Assembly: GCA_905215575.1 (NCBI GenBank)
Contig: CAJMQV010000021.1
Location: 1 to 19,736 of the forward strand
Direction of reading: 5' to 3'
Length of the DNA stretch: 19,736 bases
Source: an uncultured bacterium
GTDB lineage: Bacteria > Bacteroidota > Bacteroidia > Bacteroidales > Bacteroidaceae
Below the pieces are notes generated by a model. It searched no databases, had not been told where the DNA came from, and was given only the letters and a program-made list of their open reading frames with translations. Positions 1-8,335 of the stretch are shown piece after piece. The position numbers and the translations under genes were made by a program. Numbering within the stretch: position 1 is the stretch's first letter; the number at the start of each line of letters is the position of its first letter.

Positions 1-28
1 TTCGGCTATATAGCGATCTTCTGTTATC

Positions 29-60
29 AAGAGGGTATTTTGACACACCCTCTTTATCTT
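29..60 (+). terminator. Hairpin, probable terminator of a gene left of the window
   Basis: An 8-bp perfect stem (29-36 pairing with 47-54, arm AAGAGGGT) closes a 10-nt loop. A T-rich but interrupted stretch follows on the plus strand. It probably ends a transcript that enters from the left edge, although no coding sequence for that transcript is visible here. The weak U-tract lowers confidence. Confidence 0.45.
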
Positions 61-126
61 TGGGATTAGGAGGATGAAACCCGAGTCTTGTTTTTCACCT
101 TTATTCGACCTCTGATGAGGCTATGA

Positions 127-197
127 AGAAATGGTCCCGACGATTTTTACAATTCATCGAAATGTTTTGTAAAAATCGTCGGGACCATTTCTTTTTT
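127..197 (+). terminator. Perfect 26-bp inverted repeat with T-run; also a repeat-family candidate
   Basis: Positions 127-152 pair without mismatch with 167-192 around a 14-nt loop, and six T residues lie at the right end (192-197). The T-run follows the hairpin on the plus strand, so it would work best for transcripts from the left. It also sits about 30 bp past the stop codon of the minus-strand tamB-like gene and may act for both directions. The stem is long for a simple terminator. Its core (GGTCCCGACGATTTTT and complement) recurs in rearranged form near 16920-16972, so it may be a dispersed palindromic element. Confidence 0.6.
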
Positions 198-229
198 ACT
201 TCAAAGGCAATCTTGCTTTTCAGTCTTCT

Positions 230-3200
230 TTAATTACCTTTTTCAGTATTCAGAGTGTCTTTTTTCTGCGTCAGAGTGTCTGTTGGGACAAGATTTTGCT
301 GTCTTCTTCGTGATATCCGGAACAGATCCTTCCATGTATTGAAGTCCTTTTTGAACTGGATACCGATACCTTGGGTGGTCAGAGATGACTTGGTGAAATA
401 CCGGTCGTTGGTTTCGCTGTAAGCCTTCAGAGAAAGGTTTCCGTTTGGCGTGAGCAGCCACTGGATGTCAAAGTCGCCGATAAAGTTGGAAGACTTGTAG
501 GTGTTCGTATTGTCCCGATAGCCGAAGTTTCCGTTGATCAGCAGGCGGTTGTTGAGCAATCGGCCCGAAAGCAATCCTTCTACATCCATATCGCTCCAGC
601 CTTGATCGCCCGTACTCAGGTTGGTTCCGAAATTCCAGTTGTTATTGCCAATGATGTTTGACAGCATTTCGTTGAGCTGTCCGCTCAGAGTAGAGGAGAG
701 CAGTGACTTCATGGCCACGGACGACTGGCTTTGGTCCGGATTATTATAATCGTAAGTATAGAAACGTCCGATACCGAGCAGATATACGATCTGCATGTTC
801 TTTTCCTCTTCGGTACTGATCAGACTCTTTACCATGCGCTTTTCGTCCTCGTTCACGTTTGGAATGTCAAGGTCGAAACTGATATGCGGCTGTTTGGCCT
901 TGCCCTGTATGTTCATCAGACAGTTTACGCGCACATTGTTTTGACTGAAGGTGGTTCCGGAACTCAGATCGTTGAGCGAAACGGAAGGCACGCTGTAAAT
1001 GGCCTGTAAATTCAGAGCCGCTTCGTTAGGATCTCCTCCAAATACGATGTTTCCGCCCTGCGAAAGAATAAAGTCCTTTCGGATGACATCTTGCAGCGAC
1101 AGTTTATAGATACCTTCCTGCACGGTAAAGGTGCCATACATCTGGAATTTACCTTTATTATAGAACGAAGCCTTGATGTTTCCGCTTCCGTTCACAGATA
1201 TATAATCTCCTGCCCGCGCATCCATGAGAATCCTCATCGTAGCCTTGGGGGTGATGTGCAGGTTGAAGTTTACACGTATATCGCTGGTCGTTTTTGTAGA
1301 GGCTGTTTCCTTTTCCTTTTCCGTATTGTTGTTTTCTTCATTCGACTCAATCCGCTCGTTGTCGAGCAGCAGGGGGTGATGCGGTTTGTTCGGTGTATTC
1401 TTGGATACGAATTTCACGAACTGGTTTTCCGTGAGCACATCCGGGCGGGACAGGTTGTACATGAACAGGGTATGTTCGTCCGGCCAGGCATCGATGTCCA
1501 CATTGAGTACTCCCGGTGCTCCTTTGATGCCCACTCGTCCGGAAGCGATGGCTGTACCACAAAACAGTTCGTCGCCAAAGTCTTCCTGATTGTATGCCAA
1601 CAGACGGTCGGTCTTGATGTCAATGTCATATTCCATCTTTGAGAAATGACTGTGACTCAAGGTACCGTTTACGATGGCTTTGTGACCTTCGGTCTGTGTG
1701 CCTCCGTTGTCGTCATAGATAATGGCATCCTTGAATATGATTTTACCGGGTCTGATATTTACCATATTATTATACATATGATAGTAGGTGTTCAGAACAT
1801 CCACCTTCGTACGGGCATGCTTTACCAGCATGTCGCCTTCAAGGTCGATGCCTCCGAACGGACCGAACACCCGCAGATTTCCGGTGGTGCGTCCCTGCAT
1901 GTCGGTAAATATGCCGTCTGTGTACTGATTCAGGAAATACAGATTTGTGTTTTCGGCCGTGATGTTCAGGTCCAGTCCGCTTCCCGGATCGTGTCCCGGA
2001 GTGATGGTTCCCTCTACTTTGGTCATGCTGCTTTCCATCGGATCATTCATCAGCGCGTTGAGATAGATGGAACGCTCGCTTTTTTTCCATCTGCCGTAAG
2101 CATTCATATTACCCATGTATGCCAAATTGAATGTGAAAGGCTGCACATTTAGGTAGGCCTCTACTGTGGGGTCCTCTTTCAGATCATGCGCATAGACTCT
2201 TCCGGTGGCATAACCGTCGAATTCTACGGCATGGAAATTGATGATGTTGAATACATATTGCAGATTGATGTTCTTGAGATTGGCCACAAGCGTGTCGTTA
2301 CGTTCGCCGGATACGGCTCCATGAATATTCAGGTAGCGGTCGGCTGACTGGTCAATCAGGAAGTTTTCAATCTTGACAGCTCCGGGCTGGATTTCTACTT
2401 TTGCCGGATGAACTCTCCACACCGAATCATTGATGACTATTTCGCTGGGGCGGAAGTTGATGATGGTGTGTACCTGCTTTTCCGCACTTTTTTCAAAGGC
2501 GGTGCTTATGGAGATATTTCCCGAATATTTTTTGTTGTTCGGGATGTCCCAGTGCAGATCATTGTACAGAATGCCGTCGCGTATGTCTGTGTCCATGCCG
2601 ATATTGACCATACTCTTGTTCATTTCGCGCGACAGGGACAGGGAGCCGTTCAGGAAACCGTTGCTTCCCGAATAGTTTACATTCAGTCTTTTGATGTTTT
2701 CAGAGCCATAAATGATGTGCGGAGCCTGTACGTGCAGTTGTATCAGGCTTTTCTTGCTGTTGTAGGATGCGTTGATATATGCGGCCTGTCCGAATTCAAC
2801 GGGTGTACCCAACAAGTGTTTCAGAATATCCAGATTCTGCACATGCACCGTAGCGCTGAGCTGACAGTCCTGAATCTTCTTTTCCGGAGCTTCTGCCAGT
2901 TCGGGCATATATTCCGAGATAGAGCGTTTGATGCTTAAAATCAAGTCTTTGAACGTGAAGTCGCCTTCGATGGAAGCCTGTAGGAAATCACTTTGCAAGC
3001 GGATGCTTTTCTCCTGTTTTTCTTTCTTCTTCCAGTCCAGATTCAAGCTTCCGAAAGAATGGGTTTCGCCCTCTTTGGTCATGTTGAAGTCCTTGATGCT
3101 CAGCTGACCGTTCAGATCGTCTGCCTTTAATCCCGTGAAGTCGGCGTCTATTTCTGTAGAGAAGCGCATTCCGGCAAACTTTTCGCTAAGTCTCAGATCA

Positions 3201-4735
3201 TTGGGCGATAGGTCTTCCAAAGCGACCGTCACGTTTACCTTAGGGGCTTTCAGATATGGATTGATGCTTCCGTTTATGCGGATGGTGCCATTCGGGTCCT
3301 CCATGGAAACATTTCCGGTAAATCCTTGCTGGTTGTATTTTCCGTCAATTTTAATATTGCGGTAGTCGTAGGTGTTGTATTCAAAGTCGTTGATGACACC
3401 TTGTGCCTGAATTAGGGGGATTTTATGTTCCAGATTTCCGTTGATGTTCAGATTGAAGATCAAAGTGCCAAGGTTGCTTTTGGGGTCAAGTATTTTGTTG
3501 AGTTCCAGTCTTCTGGAAGCTATATTTCCCTTGAATTGTTTGGTGCCGCTGAAAGTGCCGTTCACGTTTATGGCTCCTGCGGAACAGCGGATCTCTCCGT
3601 TGGTGTTCAAAAGGTTGCGGTTGGCCTTGATTTCGCCTTTGTAGTGCACGAATTCAGCTCTTTCCAGAAAAGGAACGATTCCCGAAATCTTGTTTTGAAT
3701 ACCTTCTGGCAATATCTGGATCAGTTCCTTGTCCAAGCTGATGGACAGGGTAGAGGCATGAAGTCCCTGACGGTTTCTGTTCCGTACATGACTCAAAAGC
3801 AGTCGCGTCTGTATATCAAGCTCTTTTTCAGAAGTATATAAATGAATGTAGTCAAACAAAGCATGCTCCCGTATCCACTCTCCGGCCAGTTCGATATACA
3901 CCGGTTTCCGGGCTCCTTTCAGTGCCGGAACAAAGCAGGCCAAATCGTTTGGGGTGATAAAGGAATGGTCGATACGTACGGCTGCACGCATTCCGGACAA
4001 CCACTTGTCCCACCCGATATATCGGGGCGAATTTTTGTAAGTGGCATGGAGCGAATCGATGGTCAGCGAAGTTTCGGGCAGATGAATCTCCAATCCGGAG
4101 ATGTTGGCATTCTGCTTGTTTGCTAAAATTTTGAAATACAAGTTGTTCAGCTGCATTCCCGATTGCTCCCGGAAAGACAGACGTTTTACCTGAAAATTTA
4201 ATGAATCTTTGGTAAAAGCCTTTAAGGCGATGTTGGTGCTTAATTGCTTGATGTGCAGATGAGAGGGGTTGAACACTCCGGGCGTTTCTGCCACGAACCG
4301 TTTGTTGAAACGCACCTCGCCTCTTCTGATCAGAATGGAGTTGATGCGCAGGTCTATATCTTTCTTTTCTGTTGTGTCTTTGCTGGCAAAGGCATCCAGT
4401 ATGAATTGCAGGTTCGTTTTTCCCTTAGGATTGTTTTGGTAGATATTCACATAACAGCCGAACAGCTGCGCATTGTTGATGACGATTTTACCTTTTAAGA
4501 TGGCCAGAAAATCCAGTTTGGCCGAAAGGCGTGCCGCACGCAATAAGGTGTCCTGTTGCTGGTCCATGATGAGCACGTCGTCCATGATCACCCGATTCAG
4601 TAATCCCATATCCGTGCGTCCGATGTGTATTTCCGTATCTAAAAAGTCGGAAAGCCGGTTGGCCAGAAATGAAGACATGCGGACCTGTATTGCCGGGATA
4701 TTCAGCAATAGCAGGCCTAACAGATAGAATGCCAC
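230..4735 (-). CDS. tamB: TamB/DUF490-family translocation and assembly module protein
   Basis: This is a very large envelope protein (1501 residues from the GTG at 4735). TamB-like proteins are inner-membrane anchored, span the periplasm as a long beta-rich groove, and are linked to outer-membrane biogenesis (protein insertion or lipid transfer). Visible are an N-terminal hydrophobic stretch (AFYLLGLLLLNIPAIQ), then more than 1000 residues of repetitive beta-strand sequence with many GxxxxNG-type turns, and a C-terminal TamB domain (roughly residues 1150-1480). That domain contains the stretches GTFTVQEGIYKLSLQ and QIVYLLGIGRF and ends in barrel-like strands. A charged segment near 1130-1150 (ERIESNEENNNTEKEKE) looks like a linker. 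It is transcribed divergently from the nqr operon. The frame stays open upstream of GTG to a stop at 4808-4810 and encodes a Lys/Arg-rich stretch, so the real N-terminus may be longer (see findings). Family assignment is firm; the partner protein and cargo are not visible here. Confidence 0.9.
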   Translation of the reverse strand: MAFYLLGLLLLNIPAIQVRMSSFLANRLSDFLDTEIHIGRTDMGLLNRVIMDDVLIMDQQQDTLLRAARLSAKLDFLAILKGKIVINNAQLFGCYVNIYQNNPKGKTNLQFILDAFASKDTTEKKDIDLRINSILIRRGEVRFNKRFVAETPGVFNPSHLHIKQLSTNIALKAFTKDSLNFQVKRLSFREQSGMQLNNLYFKILANKQNANISGLEIHLPETSLTIDSLHATYKNSPRYIGWDKWLSGMRAAVRIDHSFITPNDLACFVPALKGARKPVYIELAGEWIREHALFDYIHLYTSEKELDIQTRLLLSHVRNRNRQGLHASTLSISLDKELIQILPEGIQNKISGIVPFLERAEFVHYKGEIKANRNLLNTNGEIRCSAGAINVNGTFSGTKQFKGNIASRRLELNKILDPKSNLGTLIFNLNINGNLEHKIPLIQAQGVINDFEYNTYDYRNIKIDGKYNQQGFTGNVSMEDPNGTIRINGSINPYLKAPKVNVTVALEDLSPNDLRLSEKFAGMRFSTEIDADFTGLKADDLNGQLSIKDFNMTKEGETHSFGSLNLDWKKKEKQEKSIRLQSDFLQASIEGDFTFKDLILSIKRSISEYMPELAEAPEKKIQDCQLSATVHVQNLDILKHLLGTPVEFGQAAYINASYNSKKSLIQLHVQAPHIIYGSENIKRLNVNYSGSNGFLNGSLSLSREMNKSMVNIGMDTDIRDGILYNDLHWDIPNNKKYSGNISISTAFEKSAEKQVHTIINFRPSEIVINDSVWRVHPAKVEIQPGAVKIENFLIDQSADRYLNIHGAVSGERNDTLVANLKNINLQYVFNIINFHAVEFDGYATGRVYAHDLKEDPTVEAYLNVQPFTFNLAYMGNMNAYGRWKKSERSIYLNALMNDPMESSMTKVEGTITPGHDPGSGLDLNITAENTNLYFLNQYTDGIFTDMQGRTTGNLRVFGPFGGIDLEGDMLVKHARTKVDVLNTYYHMYNNMVNIRPGKIIFKDAIIYDDNGGTQTEGHKAIVNGTLSHSHFSKMEYDIDIKTDRLLAYNQEDFGDELFCGTAIASGRVGIKGAPGVLNVDIDAWPDEHTLFMYNLSRPDVLTENQFVKFVSKNTPNKPHHPLLLDNERIESNEENNNTEKEKETASTKTTSDIRVNFNLHITPKATMRILMDARAGDYISVNGSGNIKASFYNKGKFQMYGTFTVQEGIYKLSLQDVIRKDFILSQGGNIVFGGDPNEAALNLQAIYSVPSVSLNDLSSGTTFSQNNVRVNCLMNIQGKAKQPHISFDLDIPNVNEDEKRMVKSLISTEEEKNMQIVYLLGIGRFYTYDYNNPDQSQSSVAMKSLLSSTLSGQLNEMLSNIIGNNNWNFGTNLSTGDQGWSDMDVEGLLSGRLLNNRLLINGNFGYRDNTNTYKSSNFIGDFDIQWLLTPNGNLSLKAYSETNDRYFTKSSLTTQGIGIQFKKDFNTWKDLFRISRRRQQNLVPTDTLTQKKDTLNTEKGN

Positions 4736-4854
4736 GAGGTATCCGATCAGGCGTCGGGTTATTTTCTTGAGCGTTTTGATATTTTTATAATATTTTGATA
4801 GACGAAATTACAATTTTCTTTGGAGAAACCTTTCCCTTTTTCTATTATTTTACG

Positions 4855-4862
4855 TAAATTTG
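4855..4862 (+). promoter_or_regulatory. Bacteroidota -7 promoter element for nqrA-F
   Basis: TAAATTTG matches the Bacteroidota sigma-ABfr -7 consensus TAnnTTTG. It lies 39 nt before the nqrA start codon. A weak -33-like TTTCC occurs at 4831-4835, about 19 nt upstream. Position and match are good, but the -33 is poor. It is the only clear promoter before the six-gene operon. Confidence 0.6.
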
Positions 4863-4901
4863 CGCCGTTTTAATTAAAACCATTTTTTATAATCCAAATA
4901 T

Positions 4902-6251
4902 ATGGCAAGTGTAATTAAATTACGTAAGGGTCTTGATGTCAATCTCAAGGGCAAAGCCGCCAAGGAAAAGTTTCAGGTAGCGTGTCCGGGAACCTATGCA
5001 TTGGTTCCTGACAGCTTCGTGGGAATGAAGCCGAAAGTGGTTGTCAAGGAGGGTGATGTCGTGAAGGCCGGCGAAGCCTTGTTTGTAGACAAGGCACATC
5101 CTACAGTGAAGTTCGTTTCACCGGTGAGCGGAACCGTATCACTGGTTGAGCGTGGCGAACGTCGTAAAGTGTTAAGCGTCCAGGTAAAGGCTGATGCAGA
5201 GCAGCAGGCTGTTGACTTCGGTAAGAAGCAGGTAGCATCCATGGATGGCAATGCAGTGAAGGAACTCCTGCTGGAGTCCGGACTCTTTGCTTTCTTCAAG
5301 CAGCGTCCTTATGACGTGGTGGCTACTCCTGATGCGACTCCGAAGGCTATCTTCGTGTCTGCATTCAATTCTATGCCGTTGTCTGCCGACTTTGAGTATG
5401 TACTGGCTGGTCAGGAAAGCGATTTCCAGACAGGTTTGGATGCATTGTCAAAGATCGCCAAGACTTATCTCGGTGTAAGCAGCAAGCAGAAGAATGCCGC
5501 TTTGACTCAGGCTAAGAATGTTACGGTAAATGTGTTCGACGGTCCGGCTCCTGCTGGTAATGTAGGTGTTCAGATCAACCACGTAGATCCGATCAACAAG
5601 GGTGAAGTGGTTTGGACAATCGGAGCAGAAGAGGTAATCTTCATCGGTCGTTTGATCAATACCGGTAAGGTAGATCTGACCCGTACCATCGCTTTGGCTG
5701 GTTCTGAAGTGAAGGCTCCGGCTTATGCACAGGTTAAGGTTGGTCAGCAGCTGACTACTTTGTTGAATGGCCGTATCGCTACAGACAAGACCGTACGTAT
5801 TATCGACGGAAACGTGATGACCGGTCAGAAGACTACAGCAAACGGTTTCTTGGGTGCTCATTCTACTGAGGTGAACGTGATTCCGGAAGGTGATGATGTA
5901 CACGAGATGCTGGGTTGGATTATGCCTCGTTTTGACCAGTTCTCTACCAGCCGTTCATATTTCAGCTGGTTGTGCGGCAAGAAGGAATACACTCTGGATG
6001 CCCGTGTGAAGGGTGGCGAGCGTCACATGATCATGAGCAATGAGTACGATCGTGTATTCCCGATGGATATCTTCCCGGAGCAGTTGGTTAAGGCTATCAT
6101 CACCGGTGATATCGACCGCATGGAAGCATTGGGTATCTATGAGGTTGCTCCTGAAGACTTCGCTTTGTGCGAGTTCGTTGACTCTTCAAAACTGGAGTTG
6201 CAGCGCATCGTACGCGAGGGCTTGGATATGCTTCGCAAAGAAATGGCTTAA
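4902..6251 (+). CDS. nqrA: Na+-translocating NADH:quinone reductase subunit A
   Basis: NqrA is the peripheral cytoplasmic subunit of the sodium-pumping NADH:ubiquinone/menaquinone reductase, which oxidises NADH and exports Na+ while reducing quinone. The 449-residue product has the usual family length. It opens with the family pattern IKLRKGLDVNLKG and has an RnfC/biotinyl-like sandwich region at about residues 30-95 (VGMKPKVVVKEGDVVKAGE, then VKFVSPVSGTV). NqrA binds no flavin or iron-sulfur centre in the best studied enzymes; a quinone-binding role has been proposed. ATG at 4902 follows a short leader from the 4855 promoter. It is the first gene of an uninterrupted six-gene operon, with nqrB 28 nt downstream. 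Codon use here and through the operon is strongly biased (GGT, CGT, CTG/TTG), which suggests high expression. Confidence 0.97.
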   Translation: MASVIKLRKGLDVNLKGKAAKEKFQVACPGTYALVPDSFVGMKPKVVVKEGDVVKAGEALFVDKAHPTVKFVSPVSGTVSLVERGERRKVLSVQVKADAEQQAVDFGKKQVASMDGNAVKELLLESGLFAFFKQRPYDVVATPDATPKAIFVSAFNSMPLSADFEYVLAGQESDFQTGLDALSKIAKTYLGVSSKQKNAALTQAKNVTVNVFDGPAPAGNVGVQINHVDPINKGEVVWTIGAEEVIFIGRLINTGKVDLTRTIALAGSEVKAPAYAQVKVGQQLTTLLNGRIATDKTVRIIDGNVMTGQKTTANGFLGAHSTEVNVIPEGDDVHEMLGWIMPRFDQFSTSRSYFSWLCGKKEYTLDARVKGGERHMIMSNEYDRVFPMDIFPEQLVKAIITGDIDRMEALGIYEVAPEDFALCEFVDSSKLELQRIVREGLDMLRKEMA

Positions 6252-6279
6252 TTTAAAAATTAAAAATACGTAAATAATA

Positions 6280-7455
6280 ATGAACGCGTTAAGAAAATAT
6301 CTTGATAAGATAAAGCCGAACTTTGAAGAGGGAGGCAAGCTTCACGCTTTCCGTTCTGTATTCGATGGCTTCGAAACATTCCTGTTCGTGCCCAATACAA
6401 CTTCAAAGTGTGGAGTAAATGTACACGACGCTATTGACAGCAAGCGTATCATGTCGTTTGTTGTGATTGCTTTGATTCCGGCCCTGTTGTTCGGTATGTA
6501 CAACATCGGTTATCAGAATGCTCTGGCTGCCGGTAAGTTGGCCGAAACCGGTTTCTGGGAAATGTTCGGTTATGGTTTCCTGGCCGTATTGCCTAAGATT
6601 CTGGTATCTTATATCGTAGGTTTGGGTATCGAGTTCATCGTCGCTCAGTGGAAGAATGAGGAAATTCACGAAGGTTATCTGGTAACCGGTATGTTGGTTC
6701 CTCTGATTGTACCGGTAGGTTGTCCTCTGTGGGTGATTGCCATTGCTTGTGCTTTTGCCGTAATCTTCGCTAAAGAGATCTTCGGTGGTACCGGTATGAA
6801 CATCTTCAACGTAGCTTTGATCACCCGTGCATTCCTGTTCTTCGCTTATCCTACTGTAATGAGTGGTGATACTTGCTGGGTTGCTACTGAGAGCATCTGC
6901 GGTTTGGGTTACAATTTGCCGGATGCCTTCACTATGGCTACTCCTCTGGGAGAGGCTGCAACTGGTGCGGCTATCACTACTTCTATGTGGGATCAGTTCG
7001 TAGGTTTGATTCCGGGTTCTATCGGTGAAACCAGTGTGATTGCCATCGGTATCGGTGCTATCATCCTGTTGTGGACCGGTGTTGCCAGCTGGAAGACTAT
7101 GATCAGTGTGTTTGTCGGTGGTGCTGTTATGGGATTGATCTTCTCTAACTTCGGTCCGGAAGGTAACGCAGTTGCTGCTATGCCTTGGTATCAGCACATC
7201 ATTCTGGGTGGTTTCTGCTTCGGTGCCGTATTTATGGCAACTGACCCTGTAACCTCAGCCCGTACTGAAACCGGTAAGTACTACTATGGATTCCTGATCG
7301 GTGCCATGGCAGTGATTATCCGTGTTTTGAACCCGGGTTATCCAGAAGGAATGATGCTTGCCATCTTGTTGATGAATGTATTTGCTCCGCTGATTGACTA
7401 CATCGTTGTTCAGAACAACATTGACAAGCGAGCTAAACGTGCAATTAAAAAATAA
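6280..7455 (+). CDS. nqrB: Na+-translocating NADH:quinone reductase subunit B
   Basis: NqrB is the main membrane subunit. In characterised enzymes it carries a covalently bound FMN and riboflavin and forms much of the Na+ path and the quinone site. The 391-residue product has a cytoplasmic N-terminal segment (LDKIKPNFEEGGKLHAFRS) and about ten hydrophobic segments, with family blocks EGYLVTGMLVPLI, GGTGMNIFNVAL and FMATDPVTSARTETGKYYYG. The flavin-attachment site of the Vibrio enzyme is a Dxx(S/T)GAT motif; here the equivalent position reads DAFTMAT (residues 215-221), so Thr221 is the predicted FMN-linked residue and the usual Gly is replaced by Met. ApbE, the flavin transferase needed for attachment, is not in this window. 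The gene lies 28 nt after nqrA and 10 nt before nqrC. Confidence 0.97.
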   Translation: MNALRKYLDKIKPNFEEGGKLHAFRSVFDGFETFLFVPNTTSKCGVNVHDAIDSKRIMSFVVIALIPALLFGMYNIGYQNALAAGKLAETGFWEMFGYGFLAVLPKILVSYIVGLGIEFIVAQWKNEEIHEGYLVTGMLVPLIVPVGCPLWVIAIACAFAVIFAKEIFGGTGMNIFNVALITRAFLFFAYPTVMSGDTCWVATESICGLGYNLPDAFTMATPLGEAATGAAITTSMWDQFVGLIPGSIGETSVIAIGIGAIILLWTGVASWKTMISVFVGGAVMGLIFSNFGPEGNAVAAMPWYQHIILGGFCFGAVFMATDPVTSARTETGKYYYGFLIGAMAVIIRVLNPGYPEGMMLAILLMNVFAPLIDYIVVQNNIDKRAKRAIKK

Positions 7456-7465
7456 TTAAAGGAAT

Positions 7466-8320
7466 ATGGCTACAAAGAAATTTAAGTGTAAAGTATGCGG
7501 CTACATTCACGAAGGTGATGCAGCTCCGGCCAAATGTCCCGCATGTCAGGCTCCGGCTTCAGAGTTCGAAGAAATTACTGAAGGCGGACAGCCAAAGAAG
7601 AAAGGTATCAATACCAGCAGCAATACCTATACTATCATCTACGCTTCTGTAGTGGTAATCATCGTGGCATTCTTGCTGGCCTTTGTTTCTAAGGCATTGG
7701 AGCCACAGTCAATGGCTAATGTGCGTATTGACAAGAAGAGCCAGATTTTGGCTGCCCTGAATATCCGCGATTTGGATAAGGCTAATGTAGAAAGCAAATA
7801 TGACGAAGTGATTGTTTCAGACCAGATCATTACTTCTAACGGTGAAGTGGTTAAGGATGGAGCAAGCAAGGACAAGGATGGTTTTGCTGTAGAAGACAAG
7901 GAAATTTCTGCTGAGAACCTCCCTCTTTATGTTTGTAACGTAAACGGTGAAACCAAATATGTAATGCCTTTGACCGGTAAAGGTCTTTGGGATGCTATCT
8001 GGGGTTATGTGGCTGTAAATGCCGACAAGAACACTATTTATGGTGTTTACTTCTCTCACAAGGGAGAAACTGCCGGTTTGGGTGCCATCATCACTGAGTA
8101 TGAGAAGTTCCAGAAGCAGTTTGAGGGCAAGAAGGTGCTGAATGCCGACAAGAGTGCTGTGTTGATCAGCGTGGCTAAGAAAGGCAAGTTCGTAGAAGGA
8201 CTGACTGACGAGAGCCGTTGTGATGCCATCACCGGTGCTACTTTGACTTCAGACGGTGTGAACAACATGCTTCACGAGTGCTTGTCACGTTACATGACTT
8301 TTTTAACAACTAATGAATAA
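7466..8320 (+). CDS. nqrC: NqrC with an N-terminal rubredoxin-like domain
   Basis: NqrC carries a covalent FMN on the periplasmic side of the Na+-NQR complex. The 284-residue product is longer than ordinary NqrC because residues 1-38 form a rubredoxin-like domain: CKVCGY (Cys8, Cys11), a 12-residue gap, then CPAC (Cys24, Cys27) and the rubrerythrin-type ending PASEFEE. A short Lys/Gly linker leads to one membrane helix (about 55-75, TIIYASVVVIIVAFLLAFV), followed by the FMN-binding domain with ETAGLGA (201-207) and the flavinylation motif DAITGAT (253-259, predicted FMN on Thr259). The frame is uninterrupted. AAAGGA at 7458-7463 lies just before the ATG. With the known topology (N-terminus in the cytoplasm) the extra domain would face NqrF. 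Subunit identity is certain; whether the added domain binds iron or zinc is not. Confidence 0.96.
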   Translation: MATKKFKCKVCGYIHEGDAAPAKCPACQAPASEFEEITEGGQPKKKGINTSSNTYTIIYASVVVIIVAFLLAFVSKALEPQSMANVRIDKKSQILAALNIRDLDKANVESKYDEVIVSDQIITSNGEVVKDGASKDKDGFAVEDKEISAENLPLYVCNVNGETKYVMPLTGKGLWDAIWGYVAVNADKNTIYGVYFSHKGETAGLGAIITEYEKFQKQFEGKKVLNADKSAVLISVAKKGKFVEGLTDESRCDAITGATLTSDGVNNMLHECLSRYMTFLTTNE

Positions 8321-8322
8321 TT

Positions 8323-8327
8323 GGAGG
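8323..8327 (+). promoter_or_regulatory. Shine-Dalgarno site fixing the nqrD start
   Basis: GGAGG stands 8 nt before the ATG at 8336. An in-frame TTG at 8321 would place the start upstream of this site and add five residues. The site and the family's usual N-terminus both favour 8336. A good Shine-Dalgarno sequence is uncommon in this window. Confidence 0.75.
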
Positions 8328-8335
8328 TAGAAAAA

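Noticed and set aside
74..115. A 13-residue leader peptide frame next to AGGAGG
   Set aside because: The Shine-Dalgarno-like sequence abuts the ATG with no spacing, and no regulated gene follows on that strand.
731..4727. Many plus-strand open frames (up to 183 codons) within the tamB-like gene
   Set aside because: They lie wholly inside a well-supported 1501-codon gene on the other strand, have odd His/Val/Cys-rich composition and show no domains.
5448..5903. A 151-codon minus-strand frame inside nqrA
   Set aside because: It is a shadow of the biased codon use in nqrA and has no family features.
6403..7197. A 264-codon minus-strand frame inside nqrB
   Set aside because: It mirrors the strong codon bias of nqrB; the product is rich in Ser, Thr, His and Gln with no hydrophobic core or motif.
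8321..8335. Upstream TTG start for nqrD
   Set aside because: The GGAGG site lies after this TTG and 8 nt before the ATG at 8336, which also matches the family's N-terminus.
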